A stretch of 64,000 nt of DNA, taken from NCBI RefSeq assembly GCF_039955095.1, contig NZ_CP154878.1, positions 62,001-126,000 on the forward strand, given 5' to 3'. This DNA comes from Limosilactobacillus sp. WILCCON 0051 (GTDB taxonomy: Bacteria > Bacillota > Bacilli > Lactobacillales > Lactobacillaceae). This document shows positions 1-7,446 of the stretch, one piece after another. Positions within the stretch are counted from its first letter, which is position 1; the number at the start of each line of letters is the position of its first letter. Made by a program: the position numbers and the translations under genes. Below the pieces are notes generated by a model. The model did no database searches, was not told the DNA's origin, and saw only the letters and a list, made by a program, of their open reading frames with translations.

Positions 1-249
1 GCTCAGGTTGATCTGCGTGACGTTATGATCTCGCCGGGGGTCAACGCGCGCGTCTTTCAAAAAGAAGACTTCTTTATGAGTTTTGCCCAGAATCTGTTTG
101 ATGAAAACGGCGATATTACCGATCCTGGTACGATCAAGTTCTTGGACAAGTGTCTGCGCGACTTTGAATGCTTTGCGATCGCCAATGATCAAGAAGTTAA
201 GCTGGAAGAAGAAGCATTGGCCAAAGCGGAAAAGGAGGCTGCCAAGTAA
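1..249 (+). CDS. NADPH-dependent FMN reductase family protein, C-terminal part (5' end outside window)
   Basis: The frame is open from base 1 to a TAA at 247-249, so only the last 82 residues are present. The fragment resembles the C-terminal part of the flavin reductase domain encoded next door: a short loop followed by a D-x-G-x-I-x-D turn and a helix ending in a charged Lys/Glu tail. These enzymes bind FMN on a flavodoxin-like fold and reduce flavin, quinone or azo substrates with NAD(P)H. The stop overlaps the next start by one base (TAATG), so the two are translationally coupled paralogues. The N-terminal FMN-binding motif is not in the window, so the family call rests on similarity to the neighbour. 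Confidence 0.7.
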   Translation, partial: AQVDLRDVMISPGVNARVFQKEDFFMSFAQNLFDENGDITDPGTIKFLDKCLRDFECFAIANDQEVKLEEEALAKAEKEAAK

Positions 250-1505
250 TGAAATTCGTTGCAATCGTCGGTACGAACGCCGACTTTTCCTACAACCGTA
301 TTCTTTTGCAGTTTATGAAGAAACACTTCTGGCGCATGGCGGAGATTGAGATTGCCGAAATCAAGGATCTGCCAGCTTTTAGCAAGGACGTGCCTTTTGA
401 GGAAACGACGCCGGTCTGGAAACTTAAGCAGCAGATCAACGCTGCCGATGGGGTGATCTTCTCGACGCCGGAATATGATCATGCCGTTCCAGCTGCGATG
501 AAGAGTGCCGTTGAATGGCTTTCATATCAATCCAAGGTCCTGCATGGCAAGCCAGCGATGATCGTGGGGGTATCCTATGGTCGCCAGGCTTCCGCACGTG
601 CCCAGCAGCAGATGCGCAAGATGCTTTTGAGTCCGGACTGCAATGCCAACCTGCTGTCTGGCAACGAGGTGCTGATCGGCAATGCTGCCAAGGTCTTTAG
701 CAAGGATGGCCGTCTGATTGACCAGGCCTACGTTGATAATCTGGAAAAATGCTTTACCAATTTTGTTGAATATGCGGAACTTTTCAAAAATGCTTCTCGA
801 GGTGAACAACTCATGTCTGTTAAACGTCCTATGATTGAAGATGCCTATGTCAGCTTCCCGACCGGCCGCCTGTCGCTGCGAGAAGTCCAAGCCATCTTCA
901 ACACGATTCCATTTGAAATTGACCTGATCGATGCTGACGACCGCTTTGCCTACTACTCAGACAAGCCTAACCGTGAACACGTTCGTAACGTCAACCAGCT
1001 TGGCGAAACCTACAGTGAATGCCACCCACCAAAGGCTGTTCCTGCTGTTAAGGCTATTATCGACAGCTTTAAGAACGGCACCAAAGACGTGGTTGCCCGC
1101 CCATTGATGATGAACGGTCACCGTGTCTTGATTCGCTACTATGCGCTGCGGGATGTTGATGGTCACTACCTGGGGACGATTGAATTTACGGGTTCAGTTG
1201 ATGACATCTTGAACCTGGCTGAAAATGGTGCCTGGAATGCGGATGCAACCTCCAGCGCCTCACATGGTCACGCTGCCCCAGCACCAGTTGAAGAACCTGC
1301 CCCAGCCATGGATGCGACGACGGGTGCTTCTGAAGATACCGATGAGGAACCGGCTGCTCCCAGCGAACCAGCTGCTCCGGTAATGTCGGCAGCTGCCCAA
1401 CGCGCAGAGCAGGCCGAGACGGATGCCAGCACGGGCGCATCTGAAGCGGCTGATGATCCGGAAGAAACGGATGCTGATGCCATGACGGGTGCTTCTGAAA
1501 ACTAA
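249..1505 (+). CDS. NADPH-dependent FMN reductase fused to a DUF438-type PAS domain with an acidic repeat tail
   Basis: A 418-residue protein in three parts. Residues 1-180 form a flavodoxin-like NADPH-dependent FMN reductase (IVGTNADFSYN near the N-terminus, then STPEYDHAVPAAMKSAVEW). Residues about 195-330 form a PAS domain of the type found at the end of DUF438 proteins, with YYSD, the LGETYSECHPPKAV stretch, IRYYALRD and YLGTIEFT. Residues about 340-418 are a disordered Ala/Pro/Glu-rich tail with three copies of a DAxTGASE motif. The start is ATG at 249, preceded by AAAGGAGG inside the upstream gene. The PAS domain may sense redox state or bind a cofactor and thereby regulate the reductase. 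That is inference; the physiological substrate is unknown. It is cytoplasmic, with no signal peptide. Confidence 0.75.
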   Translation: MKFVAIVGTNADFSYNRILLQFMKKHFWRMAEIEIAEIKDLPAFSKDVPFEETTPVWKLKQQINAADGVIFSTPEYDHAVPAAMKSAVEWLSYQSKVLHGKPAMIVGVSYGRQASARAQQQMRKMLLSPDCNANLLSGNEVLIGNAAKVFSKDGRLIDQAYVDNLEKCFTNFVEYAELFKNASRGEQLMSVKRPMIEDAYVSFPTGRLSLREVQAIFNTIPFEIDLIDADDRFAYYSDKPNREHVRNVNQLGETYSECHPPKAVPAVKAIIDSFKNGTKDVVARPLMMNGHRVLIRYYALRDVDGHYLGTIEFTGSVDDILNLAENGAWNADATSSASHGHAAPAPVEEPAPAMDATTGASEDTDEEPAAPSEPAAPVMSAAAQRAEQAETDASTGASEAADDPEETDADAMTGASEN

Positions 1506-1521
1506 AATCCTGATCAGATGC

Positions 1522-1560
1522 AAAAAGAGCTCGCAGATAGCTGCGAACTCTTTTTATTTT
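1522..1560. terminator. Bidirectional terminator between the FMN reductase-PAS gene and dltD
   Basis: A hairpin with arms AAAAAGAGCTCGCAG and CTGCGAACTCTTTTT (one mismatch) is flanked by A-rich and T-rich runs. It can serve both the plus-strand gene ending at 1505 and the minus-strand dlt operon ending at 1562. Confidence 0.8.
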
Positions 1561-1561
1561 G

Positions 1562-2857
1562 CTATTTATTGAGATGATCCTTGGTGAACTGATTTAAGTT
1601 GGCCGTTGTAGGATCAAGATTTTGCCATTTCTGTGACAAAAAGGCTTTATTCATATGGTAGTGAGGCTGCGGCTGTTTTTGCTCCAAGAACGGCGCAATG
1701 CGGTGATCAAAGTTGACCCAGCCGGCCCAGCCGATATGAATGGTATCTTCCATAAAACCAGGCTTGCCGCCATCATGTGAATAGTCAACGATATTATTGA
1801 AGCCTTGCGAGCGCAGTTGATACTTGATCTTGTTGGCTGCCTGATAATACATCGGCATGGAAAGACCAGTCATCTTTTCCCACTTGGCATTAACCGGCGT
1901 GATCATGAAGACGACGTTGGTATTGGTTTGTTTAAACTGATTCAAGACGACTTCCAGATCGGCATACTCTGGCGATTTAAGGTAGCTGTAGTGTTTTTGG
2001 CTGCCAGGAACGCCTTTGAGATGGCCTTTGACACGCCGATCATAGAACTGATTCAGGATGCCAAAGCGGTTGTTGTTGCTGGAATGCTTGGCGTCGCTGA
2101 TGGCTTCTTTAGTCAAGGCGCTGTAGTTGTAAGTCTTGGGCAGCTCCTTGATGCGTGGCTGGATACGCTTGTTGTAGTTGTCTTTTAAGAACCAGCCGGA
2201 GAACAGGTCATCCTCATGCTTGAGCAGCGTCGATTCCATATCGATACGGGTACGGTCCCATGAGCTGAGGTGCTTGCCGTCCGCGATCTTTTGGGCATAG
2301 TTGGCAACTGAGCCTTCCGTACCTAAAAGCTTGACCAGCCGCTTAGCCGTGTAACGATCGTAAGGCGAATCAGGGTTGGCCTGTTTCAGCCAGGTTAGAT
2401 TAGCGTAGGTGCCGTTGTAGTATTTAAAGGCTGATGGCATGACGCCTTCTTTGACGAACCATTGTGGCGAAATGATGTAGACGGCTTTGCCATTCTTCAT
2501 TTCGGGGGCCATCATCGTCATGTTAAACAGCTGCGGCAAAGACTGCGTACCACGGGAACCGAACAAGAATGGCGTGTAGTTGTGGTAGCGAGCAGCCATA
2601 ACCGCGGGATGATAGCGGTCCATTCGATTCAACTCACTGGAGCCGAAGAATGGAATGTAGTTTTTCTTTTTATCCTGCATGGCTGCCACTTTAATCGAGC
2701 TGTTTTTAAAAACGCGCGGACTAAGCGAATCGGCGGCTTTTTGCAGGGTTGCCTGGGAATGCGAGCTGCCCCATGGCAAGGCAAAGAAGCCTAGTACCAA
2801 TAGGCAGGCTACGATGACCGGGCCAAAGATCGACCACAGTTTGCGACGGTTATTCAT
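1562..2857 (-). CDS. dltD: D-alanyl-lipoteichoic acid transfer protein DltD
   Basis: A 431-residue single-pass membrane protein that completes D-alanylation of teichoic acid outside the cell. An N-terminal membrane anchor (residues about 10-28, ending FFALPWG) precedes an SGNH-like extracytoplasmic domain. The FGSSEL block near residue 72 carries the nucleophilic serine, and DTIHIGWAGW near residue 375 carries the aspartate/histidine pair. Length matches the family. The start overlaps the end of dltC by 8 bases, so it is the last gene of dltXABCD. The operon lowers wall negative charge and hence sensitivity to cationic peptides. Confidence 0.95.
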   Translation of the reverse strand: MNNRRKLWSIFGPVIVACLLVLGFFALPWGSSHSQATLQKAADSLSPRVFKNSSIKVAAMQDKKKNYIPFFGSSELNRMDRYHPAVMAARYHNYTPFLFGSRGTQSLPQLFNMTMMAPEMKNGKAVYIISPQWFVKEGVMPSAFKYYNGTYANLTWLKQANPDSPYDRYTAKRLVKLLGTEGSVANYAQKIADGKHLSSWDRTRIDMESTLLKHEDDLFSGWFLKDNYNKRIQPRIKELPKTYNYSALTKEAISDAKHSSNNNRFGILNQFYDRRVKGHLKGVPGSQKHYSYLKSPEYADLEVVLNQFKQTNTNVVFMITPVNAKWEKMTGLSMPMYYQAANKIKYQLRSQGFNNIVDYSHDGGKPGFMEDTIHIGWAGWVNFDHRIAPFLEQKQPQPHYHMNKAFLSQKWQNLDPTTANLNQFTKDHLNK

Positions 2858-3089
2858 TTTCCAGTTCCTTTACCCGATCAACGATTTTATCGATCGTACT
2901 CCATTCGCTGCGGTCAAATTCGGAAACGGGAACCTGAATGTCGAATTCGTCCTGCAGAGCCAGCAGCAGCTGAACGGTTGCCATGGAGTCCAGCAGACCG
3001 TCGGCAAACAGATCTTCAGTCGTGTCGGCAAAATCGCTGGCGTCACGGCCGGTTGCTTCAGCTAAAAGTTGTTGAATTTGTTCTTGCAT
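2850..3089 (-). CDS. dltC: D-alanyl carrier protein DltC
   Basis: A 79-residue acyl-carrier-protein homologue. The phosphopantetheine attachment site is Ser35 in the motif GLLDSM, within a four-helix carrier fold of typical size. DltA loads D-alanine onto the pantetheine thiol, and DltB/DltD pass it across the membrane to lipoteichoic acid. The start has an upstream GGAGGT about 8 bases away. It lies 29 bases downstream of dltB and overlaps dltD. Confidence 0.97.
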   Translation of the reverse strand: MQEQIQQLLAEATGRDASDFADTTEDLFADGLLDSMATVQLLLALQDEFDIQVPVSEFDRSEWSTIDKIVDRVKELENE

Positions 3090-3118
3090 GATATAACCTC
3101 CAAAAATAAGTACTCAGA

Positions 3119-4336
3119 TTAATGTTTGACAAACCACAGCGTGTTCAAAAAGCCGCAGAAGATCAAGAATGAAAAGACGACAAAGTTAAACGTAATAAAC
3201 ATGGCCACACCCTTGGTAAAAGCATTGGTCTTGATATGCAGGTGCTTGCGCTTGTAACGCAGCCACCAGTCATTGATGACCAGTGCGCTCCCATGCAGGA
3301 AACCATAGAGAATGTAGTACCAGGTAACCCCGTGCCAGAAACCCATGACCATCATGTTGATCATATAGGCAACCGATGACAGGACGTTGCGGTTTTTAAA
3401 CCAATGCTTCTTGCTGGCCAAAAAGACGAATCGCATGAAGATATAGTCGCGGAACCAGAATGAGAGCGTCATGTGCCAGCGATTCCAGAATTCCTTGATG
3501 TTTTTGGAAACGAACGGCTTGTTGAAGTTCATTGGCGTCTCGACACCCATCAAATAACTGATGGCCACGGCAAACAGCGAGTAGCCGGCAAAGTCGAAGT
3601 AAAGATCGCCGGCATAGACGTAAGCCACGGCAACGACCCACCAGCTTAAATGCGGTGCGTACATTAATGCCTGGCGCTCAACGAATGGCAGCCAGACCTG
3701 ACCAAACAGGTAGGCCAGCACGAACTTGTATAAAAAGCCGATGAAAAGATATTTAACGGCCTTACCGACCATCTCAAGGTATTTTTCACGACTGGGGACT
3801 TTGCGATAGTCTTTTGAAAAACGCCGGTAGCGATCAATCGGCCCGGAAGTGATGGTTGGCATAAACAGCAAAAAGCGGATGAACTTCCACCAGTTGAGGT
3901 CTTTAACGGCGCCATCCCGCGTTTCAATAATCGTTCCGACCGCCCGAAACGTCAGGTAGCTGATTCCCAAAAAGCCCAGCAGCGAGTTGTGACCGACCAT
4001 TGCCGGCGTGAACTTGACGATGATGATCGGCAAAAGCGATAGCAGCGTCATCAAGTAGAAGACACCCGCCGCGTTCTTTTTTTGCCGATAATGGAAGTAA
4101 CCCGTTACCAGGATTGTTTGATAGACTACGTAGCCGATCAGAGAAATCATCTGCGGGGCACTGGAGCCATCAAACATAAAGAAGATAAACAGGAAGCTGA
4201 CGATGGCCTCATACCAAGCCAGCCGCTTGCCAAAGTACAGGCTGATTCCCATTGGCAAGACGGCAATCAACAGGTAGATAAAGTACGATGGCGTGCCATA
4301 AGCCGTGTAGTTGGGAAGACTTTCAAGCCAGCTCAT
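3119..4336 (-). CDS. dltB: D-alanyl transfer membrane protein DltB (MBOAT family)
   Basis: A 405-residue polytopic membrane O-acyltransferase. MBOAT hallmarks are the FWNRWHMTLSFWFRDY segment and the catalytic histidine in FWHGVTWYY near residue 330. It moves the D-alanyl group from DltC at the inner face towards the outer face of the membrane. The start ATG shares one base with the dltA stop (TAATG), so expression is coupled to dltA. Confidence 0.96.
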   Translation of the reverse strand: MSWLESLPNYTAYGTPSYFIYLLIAVLPMGISLYFGKRLAWYEAIVSFLFIFFMFDGSSAPQMISLIGYVVYQTILVTGYFHYRQKKNAAGVFYLMTLLSLLPIIIVKFTPAMVGHNSLLGFLGISYLTFRAVGTIIETRDGAVKDLNWWKFIRFLLFMPTITSGPIDRYRRFSKDYRKVPSREKYLEMVGKAVKYLFIGFLYKFVLAYLFGQVWLPFVERQALMYAPHLSWWVVAVAYVYAGDLYFDFAGYSLFAVAISYLMGVETPMNFNKPFVSKNIKEFWNRWHMTLSFWFRDYIFMRFVFLASKKHWFKNRNVLSSVAYMINMMVMGFWHGVTWYYILYGFLHGSALVINDWWLRYKRKHLHIKTNAFTKGVAMFITFNFVVFSFLIFCGFLNTLWFVKH

Positions 4337-5868
4337 TATTGATTGGCCTCCGCGATCATCTGCTTAACCGCAATCTTGCCATTTGCGGACTTCGGGAAGC
4401 TGTCAACGTAGACGAACTGGGTTGGCATCATATAGTCCATGATCTTGCCAGCCAGACTTTGACGAATGGCCTGAGTCAATTCTTTCTCATCTTTAAAGTC
4501 GTTTGGCTGTGCAATCACGTAGCCGATCAAATGACTGACCTGATGCTTCTTGTTGTACTTCGGCACGGCAATGGCCTGCTTGATGTATTCGCTCAGTTCC
4601 AGACTGTTGCGGACCTCATCCAGCTCAACTCGGAAACCGTGCAGCTTGATCTGAAAATCCATCCGGCCAATGATGTGACGGATGCCGTTTTGATCGATAA
4701 AGCCTTCGTCACCGGTGCGATATGACTGGACGCCGTTGTATTTAAAGAAGTTTTTGACCGTTTTTTCAGGGTTGTTCATGTAGCCCTTAGCCACGCTGTC
4801 ACCACTGATGATGATCTCGCCATGGACGTTTGGCTCATCAACGGGCTGCCCGTCCTTCCAGATCGTGGTAGTTACGCCAGGCTTGTCATAGCCGATTGGC
4901 AGCCGTTCGTGACTGTTGGCCATTGCCGGCGTGATTTCCATGCTGGTAACGGCCACAGCAGCTTCGGTTGGGCCATAGGTGTTAAAGACGCGCGCATCAG
5001 GGAAACGCTTGAACAGCCGCTTGACGGTCGAGGTGGTCAGTTCTTCGCCACAGAAGACAAAGTATTTTAGGTTCGGCATCTGTTCTTGATTGAACTGGGG
5101 GCTGAGCAGTGCCATGTCGCCAAATGAAGGCGTGCCGACAAAGACCGTAATATCAAGCTTAGGCAGCGTGGTAAACAGCTGACCCAGGTTTTGAACAACG
5201 GCCAGTGGCAGAGTCTGCACCGTGCTGCCGGACAAAAGACCCGTCAGCCAGTACATATGCGAGACGTCAAACGAGAATGGCACCTGACCCAGGTAGATCT
5301 GGTGGGCTGGGATGTCAAAACTGTCGCCCAGCATCCAGTTGGCAAATGAACAGATATTGTCGTGGCTAATCTCAACCCCTTTTGGCGAGCCGGTCGTGCC
5401 GGAAGTAAACAGCACGTAGAAGGGATGGTCGCCGGTGACTTCATGCGTAACCTCGTATGAAGTCTTTTGGGCAAAGATCTGTTCCAATTCGTATTTATTG
5501 ATCACAGCCCCGTCGTAGTTCAGCTTTTCAACGGGAAAATCATCAATGGCAACGACCAGCCGCGGATTGGCAGCGTCAATAATCGACTGCATGCGGGGCA
5601 GAGCTGAGCCAACCTCAACGGGAATGTAGGCGTGACCCGCTTTTAGGCCGCCGACAAAACCGGCCACCATTTCAAATTGATGGTCGCCATAAAACATGAT
5701 CGGACCATCTTTAGGAACGATTTTTTCTTGGTCAAGCCAAGCCGCGAAAGCATTTGAATCAACCAATAAATCTTGGTACGTGTGAGTCTGACCCATTTCG
5801 TCATAGACGACGCGCGTGGCATTTTCTTTTGCGACGCGGTCAAACTCGCGAACAATGTTAGAAATCAT
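4336..5868 (-). CDS. dltA: D-alanine--D-alanyl carrier protein ligase DltA
   Basis: A 510-residue adenylate-forming enzyme that activates D-alanine with ATP and loads it onto DltC. Diagnostic motifs are LFTSGTTGSPKGV (P-loop, around residue 155), FNTYGPTEA in the middle, YRTGDEG further on, and NGKIAVKQ with the catalytic lysine near the C-terminus. The start ATG at 5868 has a strong GCGGAGG six to ten bases upstream and lies 11 bases after the dltX stop. Confidence 0.97.
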   Translation of the reverse strand: MISNIVREFDRVAKENATRVVYDEMGQTHTYQDLLVDSNAFAAWLDQEKIVPKDGPIMFYGDHQFEMVAGFVGGLKAGHAYIPVEVGSALPRMQSIIDAANPRLVVAIDDFPVEKLNYDGAVINKYELEQIFAQKTSYEVTHEVTGDHPFYVLFTSGTTGSPKGVEISHDNICSFANWMLGDSFDIPAHQIYLGQVPFSFDVSHMYWLTGLLSGSTVQTLPLAVVQNLGQLFTTLPKLDITVFVGTPSFGDMALLSPQFNQEQMPNLKYFVFCGEELTTSTVKRLFKRFPDARVFNTYGPTEAAVAVTSMEITPAMANSHERLPIGYDKPGVTTTIWKDGQPVDEPNVHGEIIISGDSVAKGYMNNPEKTVKNFFKYNGVQSYRTGDEGFIDQNGIRHIIGRMDFQIKLHGFRVELDEVRNSLELSEYIKQAIAVPKYNKKHQVSHLIGYVIAQPNDFKDEKELTQAIRQSLAGKIMDYMMPTQFVYVDSFPKSANGKIAVKQMIAEANQ

Positions 5869-5879
5869 TTTTTCCTCCG

Positions 5880-6020
5880 CTAGAATTCATTATAGATAAA
5901 CGGTGCCTGTCCAGCGCCATAGTATCCGTATAAGTAGATCAACAGCATTAAGACGATAAAATAAAAGAACGTTTTAAGCAGAAATCCAGCGACAGGGTGG
6001 CGTTTGAGAGCTGCCAACAT
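5880..6020 (-). CDS. dltX: DltX, small teichoic acid D-Ala incorporation protein
   Basis: A 46-residue single-pass protein encoded just upstream of dltA and easily missed by length cut-offs. Reading the minus strand from ATG at 6020 gives a basic N-terminus (MLAALKRHPV), one hydrophobic helix rich in Phe/Leu/Ile/Tyr, and the C-terminus PFIYNEF. That terminus matches the conserved FIYxEF ending of DltX. The ribosome binding site AAAGGAGTG is well placed. DltX works with DltB/DltD in D-alanine transfer and is the first gene of the operon. Confidence 0.93.
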   Translation of the reverse strand: MLAALKRHPVAGFLLKTFFYFIVLMLLIYLYGYYGAGQAPFIYNEF

Positions 6021-6157
6021 TCACTAATCACTCCTTTACCTAAATCGGATTTGGAAAGGTACTACCCTACTATATACCAAGTCAAGCCAAGCAAATGTTA
6101 AGCCTTGCTTAAGAAAAACATATTTAAAATCTTTAAATAAAGCTGCTTCTTCCACTT

Positions 6158-6179
6158 AAACGTTGATATATCAATGTTT
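6158..6179. promoter_or_regulatory. 22-bp near-perfect palindrome in the dltX-sbcD divergent spacer
   Basis: Arms AAACgTTGATA and TATCAAtGTTT pair except at one position. It sits in the 300-base spacer between the divergent dlt and sbcDC operons, about 138 bases from dltX and 146 from sbcD. It may be an operator; no regulator is identified. The rest of the spacer is A+T rich, and I see no unambiguous dlt promoter. Confidence 0.45.
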
Positions 6180-6254
6180 GAGCGGGTCCTAACCAGGTGG
6201 TGAATCTAAATAAAATATTAATAAAATACGAAGAAAGTTTGAACTTTGCCGTGC

Positions 6255-6283
6255 TGAAACTTTCACGCGATCTGTGCTATAAT
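6255..6283 (+). promoter_or_regulatory. Probable sbcDC promoter
   Basis: Extended -10 element TGcTATAAT (hexamer at 6278-6283), with a weak -35 (TGAAAC, 6255-6260) 17 bases upstream. The expected start point is about 35 bases before the sbcD start codon. Confidence 0.6.
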
Positions 6284-6324
6284 GTCATCAACGCGAATGT
6301 TTGTTCGATAGAAAGGAAGGTCTC

Positions 6325-7446
6325 ATGAGATTTTTACATACGGCCGATTGGCATATCGGTAAGAAACTGCATGATTTTTCGCTTGCTGAGGATCAAGCCG
6401 CGGCGTTTGACCAGATTGAACGGCTGGCTAAAGACTATCAGGTCGATGCCGTTGTTATTGCAGGTGATCTGTATGATCGGGGCTTAGCCAGCGAGCAGTC
6501 GGTTGAGCAGCTGAATGGAATGCTCAAACAGCTGAATCTAAACGACCATCTACCGCTATTGGCGATCAGCGGCAACCATGATTCGGCCGCGCGCCTGGCT
6601 ACGGGCAGTGAATGGTTTGAGACGACTGATTTTTATCTGCATACCACGCTGGCCAGTGCGTTTGAACCAGTCACGATTATGGATACGCAGTTTTTCCTGC
6701 TGCCATTCTTTAACCTGCAGGCGGTCCGCAATTATTTCGAACAAGACGTTAAGACGATCAGCCAGGCGATGACTTTGATTGTTGATCAGATGAAGCAGCT
6801 TTTCGATCCCAATAAAAAGCACGTCCTGGTAGCGCACTTTTTCGCGGCGGGCAGTACGCATACCGATTCTGAGATTCAAGTTGAGGTTGGGGGATTGGAT
6901 GCCGTGCCGACTACGCTGCTAAAAGACTTTGACTACGTGGCACTGGGACACCTGCATAATCCGCGGGCTTTAAATGAGGAACGCATGCGCTATAGCGGAT
7001 CGCCGCTTAAGTTTTCGGTTTCAGAGGCCAATCTTCAAAAAGGGGTCTGGATTGTCGATACGGATCCGTTCAAGCTCACTTGGGCCCCATTGCAGCCTAA
7101 GCATGATCTGATTGTTTTGGAAGGCTCGTTTGATGAACTGACAGAAGGGAAAATCGCGGCTCAATACGATCAAACCCAAGACTATGTTGCCATCCGCCTG
7201 ACCGATACCAAGCTGATCAGCGACCTGATGAATCGACTGCGGGCTCGTTATCCTAAAATTGTCGAGATCAAGCGCCCCAACCAGCAGGACGACGCCAGCA
7301 TCGCGACCATGACGACGGCCAGTCATGATCCGCTGACGCTGTTGGATGAATTTTATGAAAAGGTACATCCGGATCAGCAGCTGGATGATCAGCAGCGGCA
7401 ATGGGCATCGGCAGCTTTGACCAAGGTTGAGGAGGAAGAAAAATGA
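6325..7446 (+). CDS. sbcD: Exonuclease SbcD (Mre11-type nuclease subunit)
   Basis: A 373-residue metallophosphoesterase subunit of the SbcCD complex, which cleaves DNA hairpins and processes double-strand ends. All phosphoesterase motifs are visible: HTADWHIG at the N-terminus, GDLYDRG, GNHD, and the late ALGHLHNPR. The ATG at 6325 is preferred over an upstream in-frame TTG at 6301 because AAAGGAAGG lies just before it and MRFLHTADWHIG is the usual family start. It overlaps sbcC by four bases (ATGA). Confidence 0.95.
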   Translation: MRFLHTADWHIGKKLHDFSLAEDQAAAFDQIERLAKDYQVDAVVIAGDLYDRGLASEQSVEQLNGMLKQLNLNDHLPLLAISGNHDSAARLATGSEWFETTDFYLHTTLASAFEPVTIMDTQFFLLPFFNLQAVRNYFEQDVKTISQAMTLIVDQMKQLFDPNKKHVLVAHFFAAGSTHTDSEIQVEVGGLDAVPTTLLKDFDYVALGHLHNPRALNEERMRYSGSPLKFSVSEANLQKGVWIVDTDPFKLTWAPLQPKHDLIVLEGSFDELTEGKIAAQYDQTQDYVAIRLTDTKLISDLMNRLRARYPKIVEIKRPNQQDDASIATMTTASHDPLTLLDEFYEKVHPDQQLDDQQRQWASAALTKVEEEEK

